Positions 1 to 9,801 are shown, counted from the stretch's first letter. The stretch is 64,000 nt of DNA from Devosia sp. (GCA_015657675.1 JACDQI010000158.1:1-64000); one strand, 5' to 3'. The notes: generated by a model not told the origin, from the letters alone. Translations and numbers: made by a program.

Positions 1-40
1 CCGCGTGACAGGCCGGCGCGCGCCTGATGGACAGCCTCAG

Positions 41-319
41 ATGAGCGACACTCCCGTCAACCCGCAGAAGTATGCCGTCGCCCTCGAATACGAGAAGGGC
101 AGCCGCGAGGCGCCGCGCGTCATCGCCAAGGGCCGCGGTATCATTGCCGAACGCATCATTGCGCTGGCCGAAGAGAACGACATCTTCATCGAGGCCAACC
201 CGATGCTCGCCAAGGCGCTGAGCGGGGTGGAGATCGACGACGAGATCCCGGTCGAGCTTTTCGAAGCGGTGGCCGAGGTCATCGGCTTCGTGCTGCGCGC
301 CCGCTCCCGGCTGCTCTAG
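41..319 (+). CDS. FlhB-like (EscU/YscU C-terminal-domain-only) protein
   Basis: Translation VNPQKYAVALEYEKGSREAPRVIAKGRGIIAERIIALAEENDIFIEANPMLAKAL resembles the cytoplasmic C-terminal domain of FlhB; ATG at 41 preferred over 5. Confidence 0.75.
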   Translation: MSDTPVNPQKYAVALEYEKGSREAPRVIAKGRGIIAERIIALAEENDIFIEANPMLAKALSGVEIDDEIPVELFEAVAEVIGFVLRARSRLL

Positions 320-1398
320 GCCACATCGTAGATGATCACCCCCTGCAGCTGCGAGCTGTTGGTGAAGGCGATGTTGGTGAGCGCCGAGGAGGCGCCGGTG
401 CCCGAGCCGTAGAGCGCCAGCGTTGCGGCGCCACTGGTCACGGCTCCCTGGATGGCGCCGGCGATAGCCGACATGCCATTGGCCCAGCCGCTGAGCATCA
501 TGCCCTGCACCGCCGAGCTGATCGACGAGAAGGGCAACCCGGTCAGCACGGCGGAGCCTGTCGACGACCCCTTGCTGCTCAGCTGCAGGCAGAACGTTGC
601 CACGCAGAGCCGGCCGATGCGCGTGTAGCGGCCGCCATTGCTGGCGCCATAGGTGATGCCGACGGACGCGCCGCCGAAGGTCAGCCCCGGCGTCCAGGTG
701 CCCTCGCGATAGTCATCGAGCGTAGTCGGATCGGACGAGGGCAGTTGCGTGGTCGGGAACTTCAGCTGCCCGGCCGGCAGGGTGAGTAGGCCACTGGTGC
801 GGTCGGCGAGCAGCACGTCCTTCCAGGTCGCGCCGTCGGCCGAGACCTTGATGCGGAGGTCGTCATCACCGGCGAGGCCAATCTCGGCGCGGCCGGAGGC
901 AGCGGTCTGCAACAGCAAGCTCGCCGTATCTGCCGCGGCGGCCTTGTCGATGTTCAGCCGATGGCTGGTGCCGTCGTGGGAAAAGCGGCTGGCATCGGCG
1001 GCAACGGCCAGGCGGGTGCTGAGGTCCGGCGTGGCGTTGACGCCCAGCTTGGAATAGCTGCCGCCAATGGCATTCCAGACGCCGGCCTGACGGCGGACGA
1101 ACTCGGCGTCGGCTTCGACATAGAGCAGCCAGCCGTCGAGCGGGGTGTGGAACATCCAGGCGCCATCGAGGAAGCAGGCGATCTTGCCCGCCTTGCCGGC
1201 CCAGGCGCCGGTCGGGCCGCTCGCCACCAGATAGGCATCGCCTTCGGTCGGCGATCCCGGCGGGGTGGCCAGAGTCCGCGATTTCACCACCGGCTGGACC
1301 AGCACGTCGAGGGACCGCATCGCCTCGTTGTAGGTCACTTGCTTTTGCGCCTGCTGCGGCGCGATGTAAGGCAACTTGAGCCGAGGCGTCGTATCCAT
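316..1398 (-). CDS. DUF2793 domain-containing (phage tail/GTA-like) protein
   Basis: N-terminus TPRLKLPYIAPQQAQKQVTYNEAMRSLDVLVQP...GDAYLV...GWLLYVEAD typical of DUF2793. Confidence 0.75.
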   Translation of the reverse strand: MDTTPRLKLPYIAPQQAQKQVTYNEAMRSLDVLVQPVVKSRTLATPPGSPTEGDAYLVASGPTGAWAGKAGKIACFLDGAWMFHTPLDGWLLYVEADAEFVRRQAGVWNAIGGSYSKLGVNATPDLSTRLAVAADASRFSHDGTSHRLNIDKAAAADTASLLLQTAASGRAEIGLAGDDDLRIKVSADGATWKDVLLADRTSGLLTLPAGQLKFPTTQLPSSDPTTLDDYREGTWTPGLTFGGASVGITYGASNGGRYTRIGRLCVATFCLQLSSKGSSTGSAVLTGLPFSSISSAVQGMMLSGWANGMSAIAGAIQGAVTSGAATLALYGSGTGASSALTNIAFTNSSQLQGVIIYDVA

Positions 1399-1463
1399 GG
1401 CGTGTCGTTTGCTCCGTGATCAACTTCCGCCAAGCGTAAGGCGGCCCGTGGCGACGGGGATAA

Positions 1464-2531
1464 GTGGAGACTGAATTGGCCCGGACAATTGCCGACCTCG
1501 AAACGCCCTGCATCCTGATCGACCTCGAGAAGGTCGAAGCGAACCTGCAGCGTGCGCAGGCGCATGCCGACGCCAATGGCTATTCGCTGCGGCCGCATAT
1601 CAAGACGCACAAGCTGCCGCGCTTTGCCAAGCGACAGCTCGAGTTGGGCGCGCGCGGCATCACCGTGCAAAAGCTCGGCGAAGCCGAAGTGATGGCCGCA
1701 GCCGGGCTCGACGATCTCTTCCTGCCCTACAATATCCTGGGCGCGGCGAAGCTCGCCCGGCTCAAGGCGCTCAACGACAAGGTGACCATCGCGGTCACCG
1801 CCGATAGCCCCGATACGGTCGCGGGTTATGCGCAGGCCTTCAGCACCGGCAAGCCGCTCACGGTGCTGGTCGAATGCGATACCGGCAGCAAGCGCTGCGG
1901 CGTGCAGACGCCGGCGCAGGCGCTCGCCCTGGCGCGGCAGATCCAGGGTTCACCCGGTCTTCGCTTTGGCGGGCTGATGACCTATCCGCCGGGCGGCAAG
2001 CTCGACGCCACAGAGTCCTGGCTGCGCGAGGCGATCGATCTCTTCACCCAGGCCGGCATCGCCGTGCCCAAGGTCACCAGCGGCAACACGCCCGACATGT
2101 GGCGCAGCGGCCAGAGCGTCGTCACCGAGCGCCGCCCGGGCACCTATATCTACTACGACAGGATGCAGGTGGCGGCCGGTGCCGCGTCGTTCGACGACTG
2201 CGCGCTCACAGTGCTGGCTACCGTCGTCAGCCGGCCGACTGCCAACCGCATCGTGCTCGATTCAGGCTCGAAGACGCTCTCGAACGATATCGGCAATCTT
2301 GAAGGCTATGGCCTCATCAAGGGCACCGACATCACCCTCAAATATCTCAACGAGGAACACGGGGTCATCGAACTCGCGACCCCGTCCGATACGCCGCGGG
2401 TCGGCGACCGGGTGCAGATCATCCCAAACCATGTCTGCGTGGTTTCGAACCTCTTCGACGTGGTCAATCTCGTCACCGGCGACACCGTGGTTGAGACGGT
2501 CCCGGTTGCAGCCCGCGGCAGAGTCGACTAG
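1464..2531 (+). CDS. D-threonine aldolase/alanine racemase-fold PLP-dependent enzyme
   Basis: ETPCILIDLEKVEANLQRAQ...LRPHIKTHKLPRFAKRQLELGARGITVQKLGEAEVM (PLP lysine motif) and C-terminal PNHVC metal-binding motif. Confidence 0.85.
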   Translation: METELARTIADLETPCILIDLEKVEANLQRAQAHADANGYSLRPHIKTHKLPRFAKRQLELGARGITVQKLGEAEVMAAAGLDDLFLPYNILGAAKLARLKALNDKVTIAVTADSPDTVAGYAQAFSTGKPLTVLVECDTGSKRCGVQTPAQALALARQIQGSPGLRFGGLMTYPPGGKLDATESWLREAIDLFTQAGIAVPKVTSGNTPDMWRSGQSVVTERRPGTYIYYDRMQVAAGAASFDDCALTVLATVVSRPTANRIVLDSGSKTLSNDIGNLEGYGLIKGTDITLKYLNEEHGVIELATPSDTPRVGDRVQIIPNHVCVVSNLFDVVNLVTGDTVVETVPVAARGRVD

Positions 2532-2561
2532 ACCTCTTGCCCGAACGGGAGTGGTATCTAA

Positions 2562-4498
2562 ATGGTCGCTGATTGGTATGACGGCTTCGAGCTGACGAGC
2601 CTCTGGAGCAAGGATGACAGCCGTTACACGCTGACCCTGGTCAATCACGGCGACACGCCCGTCTCCGGCTTTTCGCTGGGCTTTTCCGGGCCGGCGCCGG
2701 TCAGCATGGACTCCCCGATCACCGGCGGCCGGATGGTGCAGCGGCTCTCGAACTATTGCGAGATCGCGGCGCCGGCCGACTTCACCCTGGCGCCCGGCGG
2801 CAGCTGGGTGATCGAGATCGGCAAACTGGACTTCCCGATCCGCCACTGGACCGATGGCACCACCACGGCCTTCGTCATCCTCGCCGATGGCGACATCCGC
2901 CCGGCGCTGACGCGGCCCGTCGGCCTTGCCGGCTCGGACGCAACGCGCAAGCGCGGCACCATGGCCATGCCGGTGCCCGAAGCGCCACCGGTGCCGGTGT
3001 CGATCGTGCCCTGGCCCAAGCTGGTCGAGGTCGGTGGCCGGCGCACGCCGCCGCTCGGACTTGCCATCATGGGGGAGAACGAAGCGACCGAAACGGTCGC
3101 AGACAATTTCACCGCGCTGACACAGTTCCTGTTTCCGGGCGAGGGTCTCGTCCGCGACGACGAAGAGGGCGGCTATCCGGTTGATATCCGCTTTGACCGC
3201 GACCTTGCCGAAGACGGCTATGTCATCACCTTTTCCACCGAAGGCGCCGAGATCGCCGGGGGCGCCTATACCGGGCTCTTCTACGGGCTCGTGACGCTCG
3301 GGCAGATCCAGCGCGGCGCGCGGCTCCATCCGCAGAGCTTTAGCTTCCCGACCGAAGGGACCATCGAAGACAGCCCACAGATGCGCTGGCGCGGCTGCCA
3401 TCTCGATGTGGCGCGGCGGTTCTATTCGAGCGAAGAGGTCAAGCAGTTCCTCGCCATCATGGCGTGGAACAAGCTCAACGTCTTCCATTGGCACCTGTCG
3501 GATGACGAGTCCTGGCGCATCGAGATCGAGGCCTATCCCGAGCTGGTCGAAAAGGCCGCCTTCCGCGGCCATGGCCTCGATATCCCGCCGCTGCTCGGCT
3601 CGGGCCCGGAAAATACCGGCGGCTACTACACCAAGGATGCGATCCGCGACATCGTCGCGGTGGGCGAGGATTTCGGCATCGAGATCGTCCCCGAGATCGA
3701 TGTGCCCGGCCATTGCTACGCCATGCTGCAGGCCCTGCCGCAGCTCAAGGATGCCGGCGAGAACGGGCTCTACTATTCGATCCAGTCGTTCCCGAACAAC
3801 TGCCTCAACCCCGCAGTCGACGCGGTCTACGACGTGGTCGAGACCATCTTCGGGGAAATGATCGAGCTCTTTCCCTCGGCCTTCTTCCATGTCGCGCCGA
3901 TGAAGTGCCGGTGGATGCCTGGGCCAGCTCGCCCAAGGCCAATGCCATGCGCAAGGACCTCGGCGTCGAAGGCGCCGCGCCTTTGCAGGCAGCGTTCCTG
4001 CGGCGCCTGCAGGAATTCCTCACCGCGCAGGGCAAGGTCACAGGTGCGTGGGAAGAAGCGGCGCTCGGCGGCGGCATCGACAAGGACAATTGCTATCTCG
4101 TCGGCTGGCACAAGGTAGAATCGAGCCAGCGGCTCGCGGCCGAGGGCTACCAGGTCGTCGTGGCGCCCGGGCAGGCCTATTATCTCGACATGGCCAATGG
4201 ACCGGACTGGCACGAATGCGGCGCAGCCTGGGCCGGCTGGTCGTCCCCCGAGACCGCCTATGCGTTCGCGCCGACCGCCGGCTGGAGCGCCGCCGAGACC
4301 GCCAACCTGATGGGCGTGCAGGCCTGCATTTGGTCCGAGCCGATGAGCGAGCGCGCCGTGTTCGACCGGCTGGTGTTCCCGCGCCTTTCGGCCATTGCCG
4401 AGACCGGCTGGACGGCCCCCGAGCGCAAGGATTTTACCCGCTTTGCCGCGCTGGTGGGGCTGATGCCCAATCTCTACGGTACGCACGAGAATCTCTGA
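2562..4498 (+). CDS. Beta-N-acetylhexosaminidase (GH20), interrupted by an apparent 1-bp deletion near 3894
   Basis: Frame 1 (2562-) carries WRGCHLDVARRFYS...WNKLNVFHWHLSDDESWRIEI; the C-terminal half (ADEVPVDAWASS...CIWSEPMSERAVFDRLVFPRLSAIAETGW) is in another frame; one extra G restores HVGADEVP. Confidence 0.85.
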
Positions 4499-4974
4499 TG
4501 TCCGACCTGCTCGTCCGCCTCTACGACCTGCCGCACTTCGATGCGGATGCGAAAGTCGCTGCGGCGGGGGTGGTGGTGCGTCGCGCGCTGCCGCCGGAGC
4601 GGCACATCGTGCTCGACTGGATTGCAACGACATTCGGACCGAACTGGGCCAGCGAAGCCGCGGTGGCGCTGTCGAGCCTGCCGGTGACCTGCTGGGTCGC
4701 CGTCAAGGACGGCGCGCTTCTCGGCTTTGCCTGCCATGATGCGACAGCGAAAGGCTTTTTCGGCCCGACCGGGGTGGGCGAGGCGGCGCGCGGCCAGGGG
4801 ATTGGCGAGGCCTTGCTCAGCGCCACGCTGCGCGGCATGCGCGAAGCCGGCTATGGCTACGCGGTCATCGGCGATCCCGGCCCGGTCGCGTTTTACCAGA
4901 AGCGACTCAATGCGCTGGAGATCCCCAACTCCGATCCCGGAGTTTATGCCGGCATGCTGCGGAGCCCCGACTAA
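4498..4974 (+). CDS. GNAT family N-acetyltransferase
   Basis: GVGEAARGQGIGEALLSATLRGMREAGYGYAVIG acetyl-CoA binding motif; ATG overlaps the upstream stop (TGATG). Confidence 0.8.
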   Translation: MSDLLVRLYDLPHFDADAKVAAAGVVVRRALPPERHIVLDWIATTFGPNWASEAAVALSSLPVTCWVAVKDGALLGFACHDATAKGFFGPTGVGEAARGQGIGEALLSATLRGMREAGYGYAVIGDPGPVAFYQKRLNALEIPNSDPGVYAGMLRSPD

Positions 4975-5023
4975 CCCTATCTTTACCGCACGCGGCTAAT
5001 CTTGCTCGCTGGAACGCCCGCAA

Positions 5024-7213
5024 ATGCTGGGTTTCGGAGCTGTCGTCATGTGCCCGCCGCCTACCCACCGGATCGATGCGGATGATGTCGACGACGTCGA
5101 AGCCGGCAGCGAAAAGACCCCCGCCCTGCTGACCGCCAAGCTGCGCCGCACGCAGCGGCTGCTGCGCCGACAGACCGCGCGGCTGGAAGCGACGCTCGAC
5201 GCCATCACGCATGGCTTTGCCATGTTCGATAGCCGCGACCGGCTGATCACCTGCAACCTGGCGTTTCTGAACCAGTACAGCCTGCCAGTGAGCTGTGCCC
5301 GCACGGGCACCAGCCTGCAGCGCATACTCGAAGCGCGAATCACCGCCGGTACCCATGTTGGTGACCCCGAACAATTCATCACCGAGCATCTGGCTCTGGC
5401 GCGGAGGGCGCATGGCGTCAGCCGCGACGAGCAGCTTCAGACAGGCGAGCTTGTCACCGTCGGTTTCCGGCCGATGGCTGATGGCGGCTTTGTCTGGACC
5501 CAGAACGCTGCGGCGCTGCAGGCGCCAGTTGTCGAGGCAGCCCGTCCAGCAGCGGAAGCTGTCGCCGTCCATGATGAGCCCGTCGCGGAGCTTCCGACCG
5601 AAGACGTCGCTGTCGAGCTGTCTGTAGCGGAGCTCGAGCTGCCAGAGACAGCCGCGGCCGAGGACCTCGCCGTCGAGCTGCCGGAAACGCTCGCAACTGA
5701 CGATGATCTAGCCGCCACACTCGCAACGGCAGACGCCGACACTGCCGCAGCCGACGAGGACGGAGACGAAGACGACCTGATGGCCGGTTTCGGCGCGTCC
5801 GATGATCTGGACATCGCCGCCGATCTGCCTGACCTCGAAGCCGCTGCCATCACGATTGACGGCGTCCTCGATGGTGACGCGCTTGTGGACGTCGCCACCA
5901 GTGCTGAGCTGCTCGCCGAAGACCGCTTGGTCGAAAGCGCGGCGCTGGAAGCGGAGACGGCGCTCGATACGGCGATCGACGATGCCGCATCAGCCTTTGC
6001 AGGCCTCGATGAGATCGACGCATCGATGGGCGTCGACGACCACATCAGTGCGGCTGCCGAAGTCGAGGTCGAGATGCCGGACCTGACGGACGACAATCCG
6101 TTTAGCCTCGAAGACGCGGCAGTGGCCGAGTCCGTCGACGACCCGATGGCGTTCGACCTGCCAATGGATGACGAGGTCGAGACCGCAGTATCGGGGGATG
6201 ATCCCTTGGCGGCCTGGGCCGAGGATCTGGCCGAGGACGCTGGCGAGGACCCGCTCTCCGCCGATGTTGCGTTCGATACCGACCTCGACGACATGGGACT
6301 GGACGCAGAAATAGATCCGATGGCTTCGGAAGACGTCGACATGCCGGAGCCGGTCGAGGCACAGTCGGTCGACGACCCCGAACCGGCGCGGTTTAACGAT
6401 CTCGACAGTGAGCTGCGCCGTGCCATCGCGAGCGATGAGCTGACCCTCGTCTATCAGCCGATCCTCAGCATGCAGAGCCAGGCGATTGTCGGCTTCGAAG
6501 CACTGCTGCGCTGGATGCATCCCGAACATGGCGAGCTCAGTGGCGCGCAGTTCATGTCGCTGGCGGAAACCACGAGTCAGATCGTCCCCGTCGGCGCCTG
6601 GGTGCTGGAGCACGCACTGGCGGAAGCGGCGCATTGGCCTGAGCGCTATCGCGTGGCGATCAACATCTCGCCGGCGCAGTTCCGCGAGGGTGACCTTGCG
6701 GCAACGCTACCGACGCTGCTTGAGACCCACGGCCTCGCCGCCGAGCGGGTGGAACTTGAGTTCACAGAGTCCCTGTTTATCGCCGATGGCGAAGCCAATC
6801 TCGAAAAGCTGCAGCACTTGCGCTCAATGGGGATCAAGCTGGCGCTCGACGATTTCTGCGCCGGCCAATCGTCCATCCAGGACGTGATGGCCTTCGCGTT
6901 CGATCGCATCAAGGTGGATGGCGATTTCATTCGCCTCGCCGACGCGGCAGGCCCGGCGCCTGCCGTGGTGCGGGCCTTCGCCGAACTCGGCCAATGGCTG
7001 GGCATTCCGGCGACTGCCGAGGGCATCGAGACCGCCGAACAGCTGCGCGCCGTGCACGCGCTCGGCTATGCCGAAGCCCAGGGCTTCCTCATCGCCCGGC
7101 CGATGGACCGCTACGCCCTGATGGGGCTGATCGGGGCGGACTATCGGGATGATGGCGATGATGCTGACCCGCTCGCAGACTTTGACCTCGAAGCGCTGAG
7201 CGCGACGGCCTAG
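5024..7213 (+). CDS. PAS-like domain, long acidic linker, EAL domain protein (c-di-GMP phosphodiesterase-like)
   Basis: N-terminal PAS-like ATLDAITHGFAMFDSRDRLITCN; D/E/A-rich low-complexity middle; C-terminal EAL domain (VGFEALLRW, INISPAQF, ELEFTES, LDDFCAGQSS, IKVDGDFI, AEGIET). Confidence 0.8.
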   Translation: MLGFGAVVMCPPPTHRIDADDVDDVEAGSEKTPALLTAKLRRTQRLLRRQTARLEATLDAITHGFAMFDSRDRLITCNLAFLNQYSLPVSCARTGTSLQRILEARITAGTHVGDPEQFITEHLALARRAHGVSRDEQLQTGELVTVGFRPMADGGFVWTQNAAALQAPVVEAARPAAEAVAVHDEPVAELPTEDVAVELSVAELELPETAAAEDLAVELPETLATDDDLAATLATADADTAAADEDGDEDDLMAGFGASDDLDIAADLPDLEAAAITIDGVLDGDALVDVATSAELLAEDRLVESAALEAETALDTAIDDAASAFAGLDEIDASMGVDDHISAAAEVEVEMPDLTDDNPFSLEDAAVAESVDDPMAFDLPMDDEVETAVSGDDPLAAWAEDLAEDAGEDPLSADVAFDTDLDDMGLDAEIDPMASEDVDMPEPVEAQSVDDPEPARFNDLDSELRRAIASDELTLVYQPILSMQSQAIVGFEALLRWMHPEHGELSGAQFMSLAETTSQIVPVGAWVLEHALAEAAHWPERYRVAINISPAQFREGDLAATLPTLLETHGLAAERVELEFTESLFIADGEANLEKLQHLRSMGIKLALDDFCAGQSSIQDVMAFAFDRIKVDGDFIRLADAAGPAPAVVRAFAELGQWLGIPATAEGIETAEQLRAVHALGYAEAQGFLIARPMDRYALMGLIGADYRDDGDDADPLADFDLEALSATA

Positions 7214-7238
7214 GCCCGCCTCCGCCCAAATCCACCAG

Positions 7239-7319
7239 CTGTCACCCCTGCGAAAGCAGGGGTCCATTCTTCAGCCCGCGCTGGCGGATACGTGGATCCC
7301 TGCTTTCGCAGGGATGACA
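7239..7319. repeat. Intergenic inverted-repeat element (TGTCACCCCTGCGAAAGCAGGGGTCCA...GTGGATCCCTGCTTTCGCAGGGATGACA)
   Basis: Two near-perfect inverted arms of about 27 bp, each with its own small palindrome (CCTGCGAAAGCAGG / CCTGCTTTCGCAGG). Confidence 0.8.
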
Positions 7320-7365
7320 TCGAGCGTGCTGCTCAACACGCCGGTGGACGACGTCCCGCATAAGA

Positions 7366-7390
7366 GAAGGGCGGGATTGCTCCCGCCCTC
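7366..7390 (-). terminator. Putative intrinsic-type hairpin GGGCGGGA-TTGC-TCCCGCCC
   Basis: 8-bp perfect GC stem immediately downstream of the minus-strand ORF ending at 7400. Confidence 0.55.
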
Positions 7391-7399
7391 TGCTTCATC

Positions 7400-7477
7400 C
7401 TAGCGGATGAAGAACACGATGATGATGATCAGCCAGATCGGCACGCCGAGCAGCCACAGTCCAATGCCACGAAACAT
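7400..7477 (-). CDS. 25-aa hydrophobic microprotein MFRGIGLWLLGVPIWLIIIIVFFIR
   Basis: Start preceded by AAAAGGAGACGACC (strong Shine-Dalgarno); single predicted TM helix; too short for the supplied ORF track. Confidence 0.65.
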   Translation of the reverse strand: MFRGIGLWLLGVPIWLIIIIVFFIR

Positions 7478-7497
7478 GGTCGTCTCCTTTTGCCCGG

Positions 7498-8520
7498 TTA
7501 CCAGCGGCGGAAGATGGTCGAGAAGTCAGCGTTCTTGTCGCGGTGATTCCCGCCCTTCTGGGCCGCCCAGTAGGCGCCGACAGCGCTGACCAGCAGCGAA
7601 GCGGCGGTGAGGAAGGCGGCCAGCACGGTCATTTTGCGCGCCGTCTCGGCGACTTCGGCCGCTTTGGCTTTGGCAGCGTCCATGGCGACTACGACCTGGT
7701 CGACGCGGGCATCGGCCTGGGTCATGCCGGTATTGGCAGCCACGGCCTGGGCCAGATAGGTGCGGTCATCGGCCGGCAGTTCGCCGCTGAGTGCGCTCTG
7801 GAGGAAGATGCGACCAGCTTCGGCACGCACCGCAGTGGTGTCAGCCGACATTGCGGGAGCAGCAACTGCAGACGTTGTAGACGCCATCGGCGTCGCGGCT
7901 GGGGCAGCCGGTGCCGCTGTCGCATCGGCAGCAGGCGCAGCCGGAGCGGCAGCGACGTCAGCAGCCGGAGCGGCCGACCCGGAGGTCATGGGGCGGAACA
8001 GCATGTCGGTGAAGTACGCATCCGGGTTGGCTGCAGCGCCTTCTGCAGCACCGCCGGCGACGTTGGAAGCCGCATTGGTCACGGCACCGGCAACATTGCC
8101 GACCGTGGTCGCGGCAGCACCGAGGCCGCCGAGAGCAATGATAGCCCCCAGGATCAGCGCACCGGCCCAGACCAAAAGGCCATGGGCGCCGTCGCGCACG
8201 TCGCTTTCATGCTCGCTGGCATCGCCGTGGCGCTTGCGCAGCCGACCGGTGATGTAGCCGCCAGCCATGAAGCTCGATATCTGCACCCAGAGCAGCCAGC
8301 TGGCCGCCGCAATGGCGATCCAGATGGTGGGGACGTCATCGGCCGCGTTGAAGTTGGTAAAGCTCAGCCCGACGGCCGAGCCGAAGGCCAGGAGGACGAT
8401 CGAGATCGCCGAGGCGAGGGCGATGCCGGCAACGATCGCCGGCCAATCGACATAGCTGCGGTCGTCGGTCTGGGTCGGCACGGCGCCAACCACGACATCG
8501 GTTTGGGAGGGAAATGTCAT
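7498..8520 (-). CDS. Multi-TM membrane protein with Ala/Pro-rich central segment
   Basis: SYVDWPAIVAGIALASAISIVLLAFGSAVGLSF and further TM stretches; low-complexity PAADVAAAPAAPAADATAAPAAPA. Confidence 0.7.
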   Translation of the reverse strand: MTFPSQTDVVVGAVPTQTDDRSYVDWPAIVAGIALASAISIVLLAFGSAVGLSFTNFNAADDVPTIWIAIAAASWLLWVQISSFMAGGYITGRLRKRHGDASEHESDVRDGAHGLLVWAGALILGAIIALGGLGAAATTVGNVAGAVTNAASNVAGGAAEGAAANPDAYFTDMLFRPMTSGSAAPAADVAAAPAAPAADATAAPAAPAATPMASTTSAVAAPAMSADTTAVRAEAGRIFLQSALSGELPADDRTYLAQAVAANTGMTQADARVDQVVVAMDAAKAKAAEVAETARKMTVLAAFLTAASLLVSAVGAYWAAQKGGNHRDKNADFSTIFRRW

Positions 8521-8546
8521 CTTGTGCTCTCCGGGGTTAGGGCTGC

Positions 8547-8621
8547 TCAGCGCAGGCCGAAGAACGACAGGATGGCGAGGACGACGACGACGAGGCCGAC
8601 GAGATAGATGATGCCATTCAT
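8547..8621 (-). CDS. 24-aa hydrophobic microprotein MNGIIYLVGLVVVVLAILSFFGLR
   Basis: Complete micro-ORF with a single TM helix; AAGGG-type upstream purine tract. Confidence 0.6.
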   Translation of the reverse strand: MNGIIYLVGLVVVVLAILSFFGLR

Positions 8622-8760
8622 GGGATGTGCCCTTCTGTGACGCGTTTCGATCACGACACAATTACGGCACGGACTTTTGGTTGCCGCCGGAACGCCCAAA
8701 TATTGAGCAGTCCGTGACGGAACCTTTCGTCACGTTCTGCGTATCTGGCGGCAAAAAGAA

Positions 8761-8782
8761 AAGGCGGGGTCGCCCCCGCCTT
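8761..8782 (-). terminator. Hairpin AAGGCGGGG-TCGC-CCCCGCCTT followed by a T-rich tract on the minus strand
   Basis: 9-bp perfect stem just 3' of the minus-strand ABC transporter operon. Confidence 0.7.
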
Positions 8783-8806
8783 CGCCTTTGCCGTGGTTCG
8801 GTGTGC

Positions 8807-9781
8807 TTACTTCAGCGCGTCGGTGATGACGGTGGTGTAAGCGCCTTCCGGAGCCTTGGAGATGATCTTCTGGTCGACCAGCGCCTTGATGGTGCGCTCA
8901 TAGGCGGCCATGCTGAGCGCCGGGTCCGTGGCGTCGACGAGCTTGGAGACTTCGCCCACCATGTAGCGCTGGGCCGAGAGCTCGGCAGCACCGGTGTCGT
9001 CGCTGTCGACGACGATCTGGGCAGCCTCATCGGCATTGTCCAGAGCGTACTGCCAGCCCTTCATCGAGGCCTTGAGGAAGCGGGTGTAGGCGTCGACCTT
9101 GGCCGGATCCTTGAGCGTGTCCTCCATGACATAGAGGCCGTCCTCGAGCAGGTCGTTGCCCATCTCGGTGTAGTTGAAGATGGTCAGGTTATCCGGGCCA
9201 TAGCCGGCAGCCAGCGCCTGGCCGTACTCGTTGTAGGTCATGACCGAAATGCAGTCGGCCTGCTTCTGGATCATCGGCTGGATGTCGAAGCTCTGCTGCA
9301 GAACCTTAACGTCGCCGCCTTCGGTAGTCGTGAGGCCTTCCTTGTTCATCCAGGCAAAGAACGGGTATTCATTGCCGAAGAACCAGACGCCGAGGGTCTT
9401 GCCCTTGAAGTCGGCCACAGAGGTGACGCCGCTTTCCTTGGGGCAGATCATCATCAGGCCGGACTTCTTGAACGGCTGAGCGATGTTGACCAGGGGAACG
9501 CCCTTGTCGCGGGCCGCAGCAGCGGCGCCCATCCACTCGACGATGATGTCGGCGCCACCGCCGGCAATTACCTGCGGCGGAGCGATATTCGGGCCGCCCG
9601 GCACGATGGTGACGTCGAGGTTCTCTTCGGTATAGAAGCCCTTCGCCTTGGCCACGAGATAGCCCGCGAATTGCGCCTGCGTCACCCACTTGAGCTGCAG
9701 CGTCAGCTTGTCCTGAGCCAGCGCGGCCGTTGCAGTCAGCGCCATGGCGCCAGCTGCCAATGCCAATAGAAGCTTTTTCAT
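8807..9781 (-). CDS. NMT1/THI5-like ABC transporter substrate-binding protein (pyrimidine-type)
   Basis: Signal peptide MKKLLLALAAGAMALTATAALA; KLTLQLKWVTQAQFAGYLVAKAKGFYTEENLDVTIVPGG. Confidence 0.85.
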   Translation of the reverse strand: MKKLLLALAAGAMALTATAALAQDKLTLQLKWVTQAQFAGYLVAKAKGFYTEENLDVTIVPGGPNIAPPQVIAGGGADIIVEWMGAAAAARDKGVPLVNIAQPFKKSGLMMICPKESGVTSVADFKGKTLGVWFFGNEYPFFAWMNKEGLTTTEGGDVKVLQQSFDIQPMIQKQADCISVMTYNEYGQALAAGYGPDNLTIFNYTEMGNDLLEDGLYVMEDTLKDPAKVDAYTRFLKASMKGWQYALDNADEAAQIVVDSDDTGAAELSAQRYMVGEVSKLVDATDPALSMAAYERTIKALVDQKIISKAPEGAYTTVITDALK

Positions 9782-9801
9782 GTTCGTCGTCCCTACCCCA
9801 G

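Noticed and set aside
2262-3890. 542-aa minus-strand ORF antisense to the GH20 gene
   Set aside because: GC-rich antisense open frame with histidine/arginine/aspartate-rich composition typical of shadow ORFs; the sense strand has clear GH20 motifs.
2562-4498. GH20 as a genuine pseudogene
   Set aside because: Rest of the gene is intact and the window has many similar single-base lesions, so sequencing error is more likely; not proven.
8711-8735. CGTGACGgaacctttCGTCACG inverted repeat with GGAAC...CGTA as an EcfG-type promoter
   Set aside because: -10 deviates from CGTT and no plus-strand gene follows; too weak to call.
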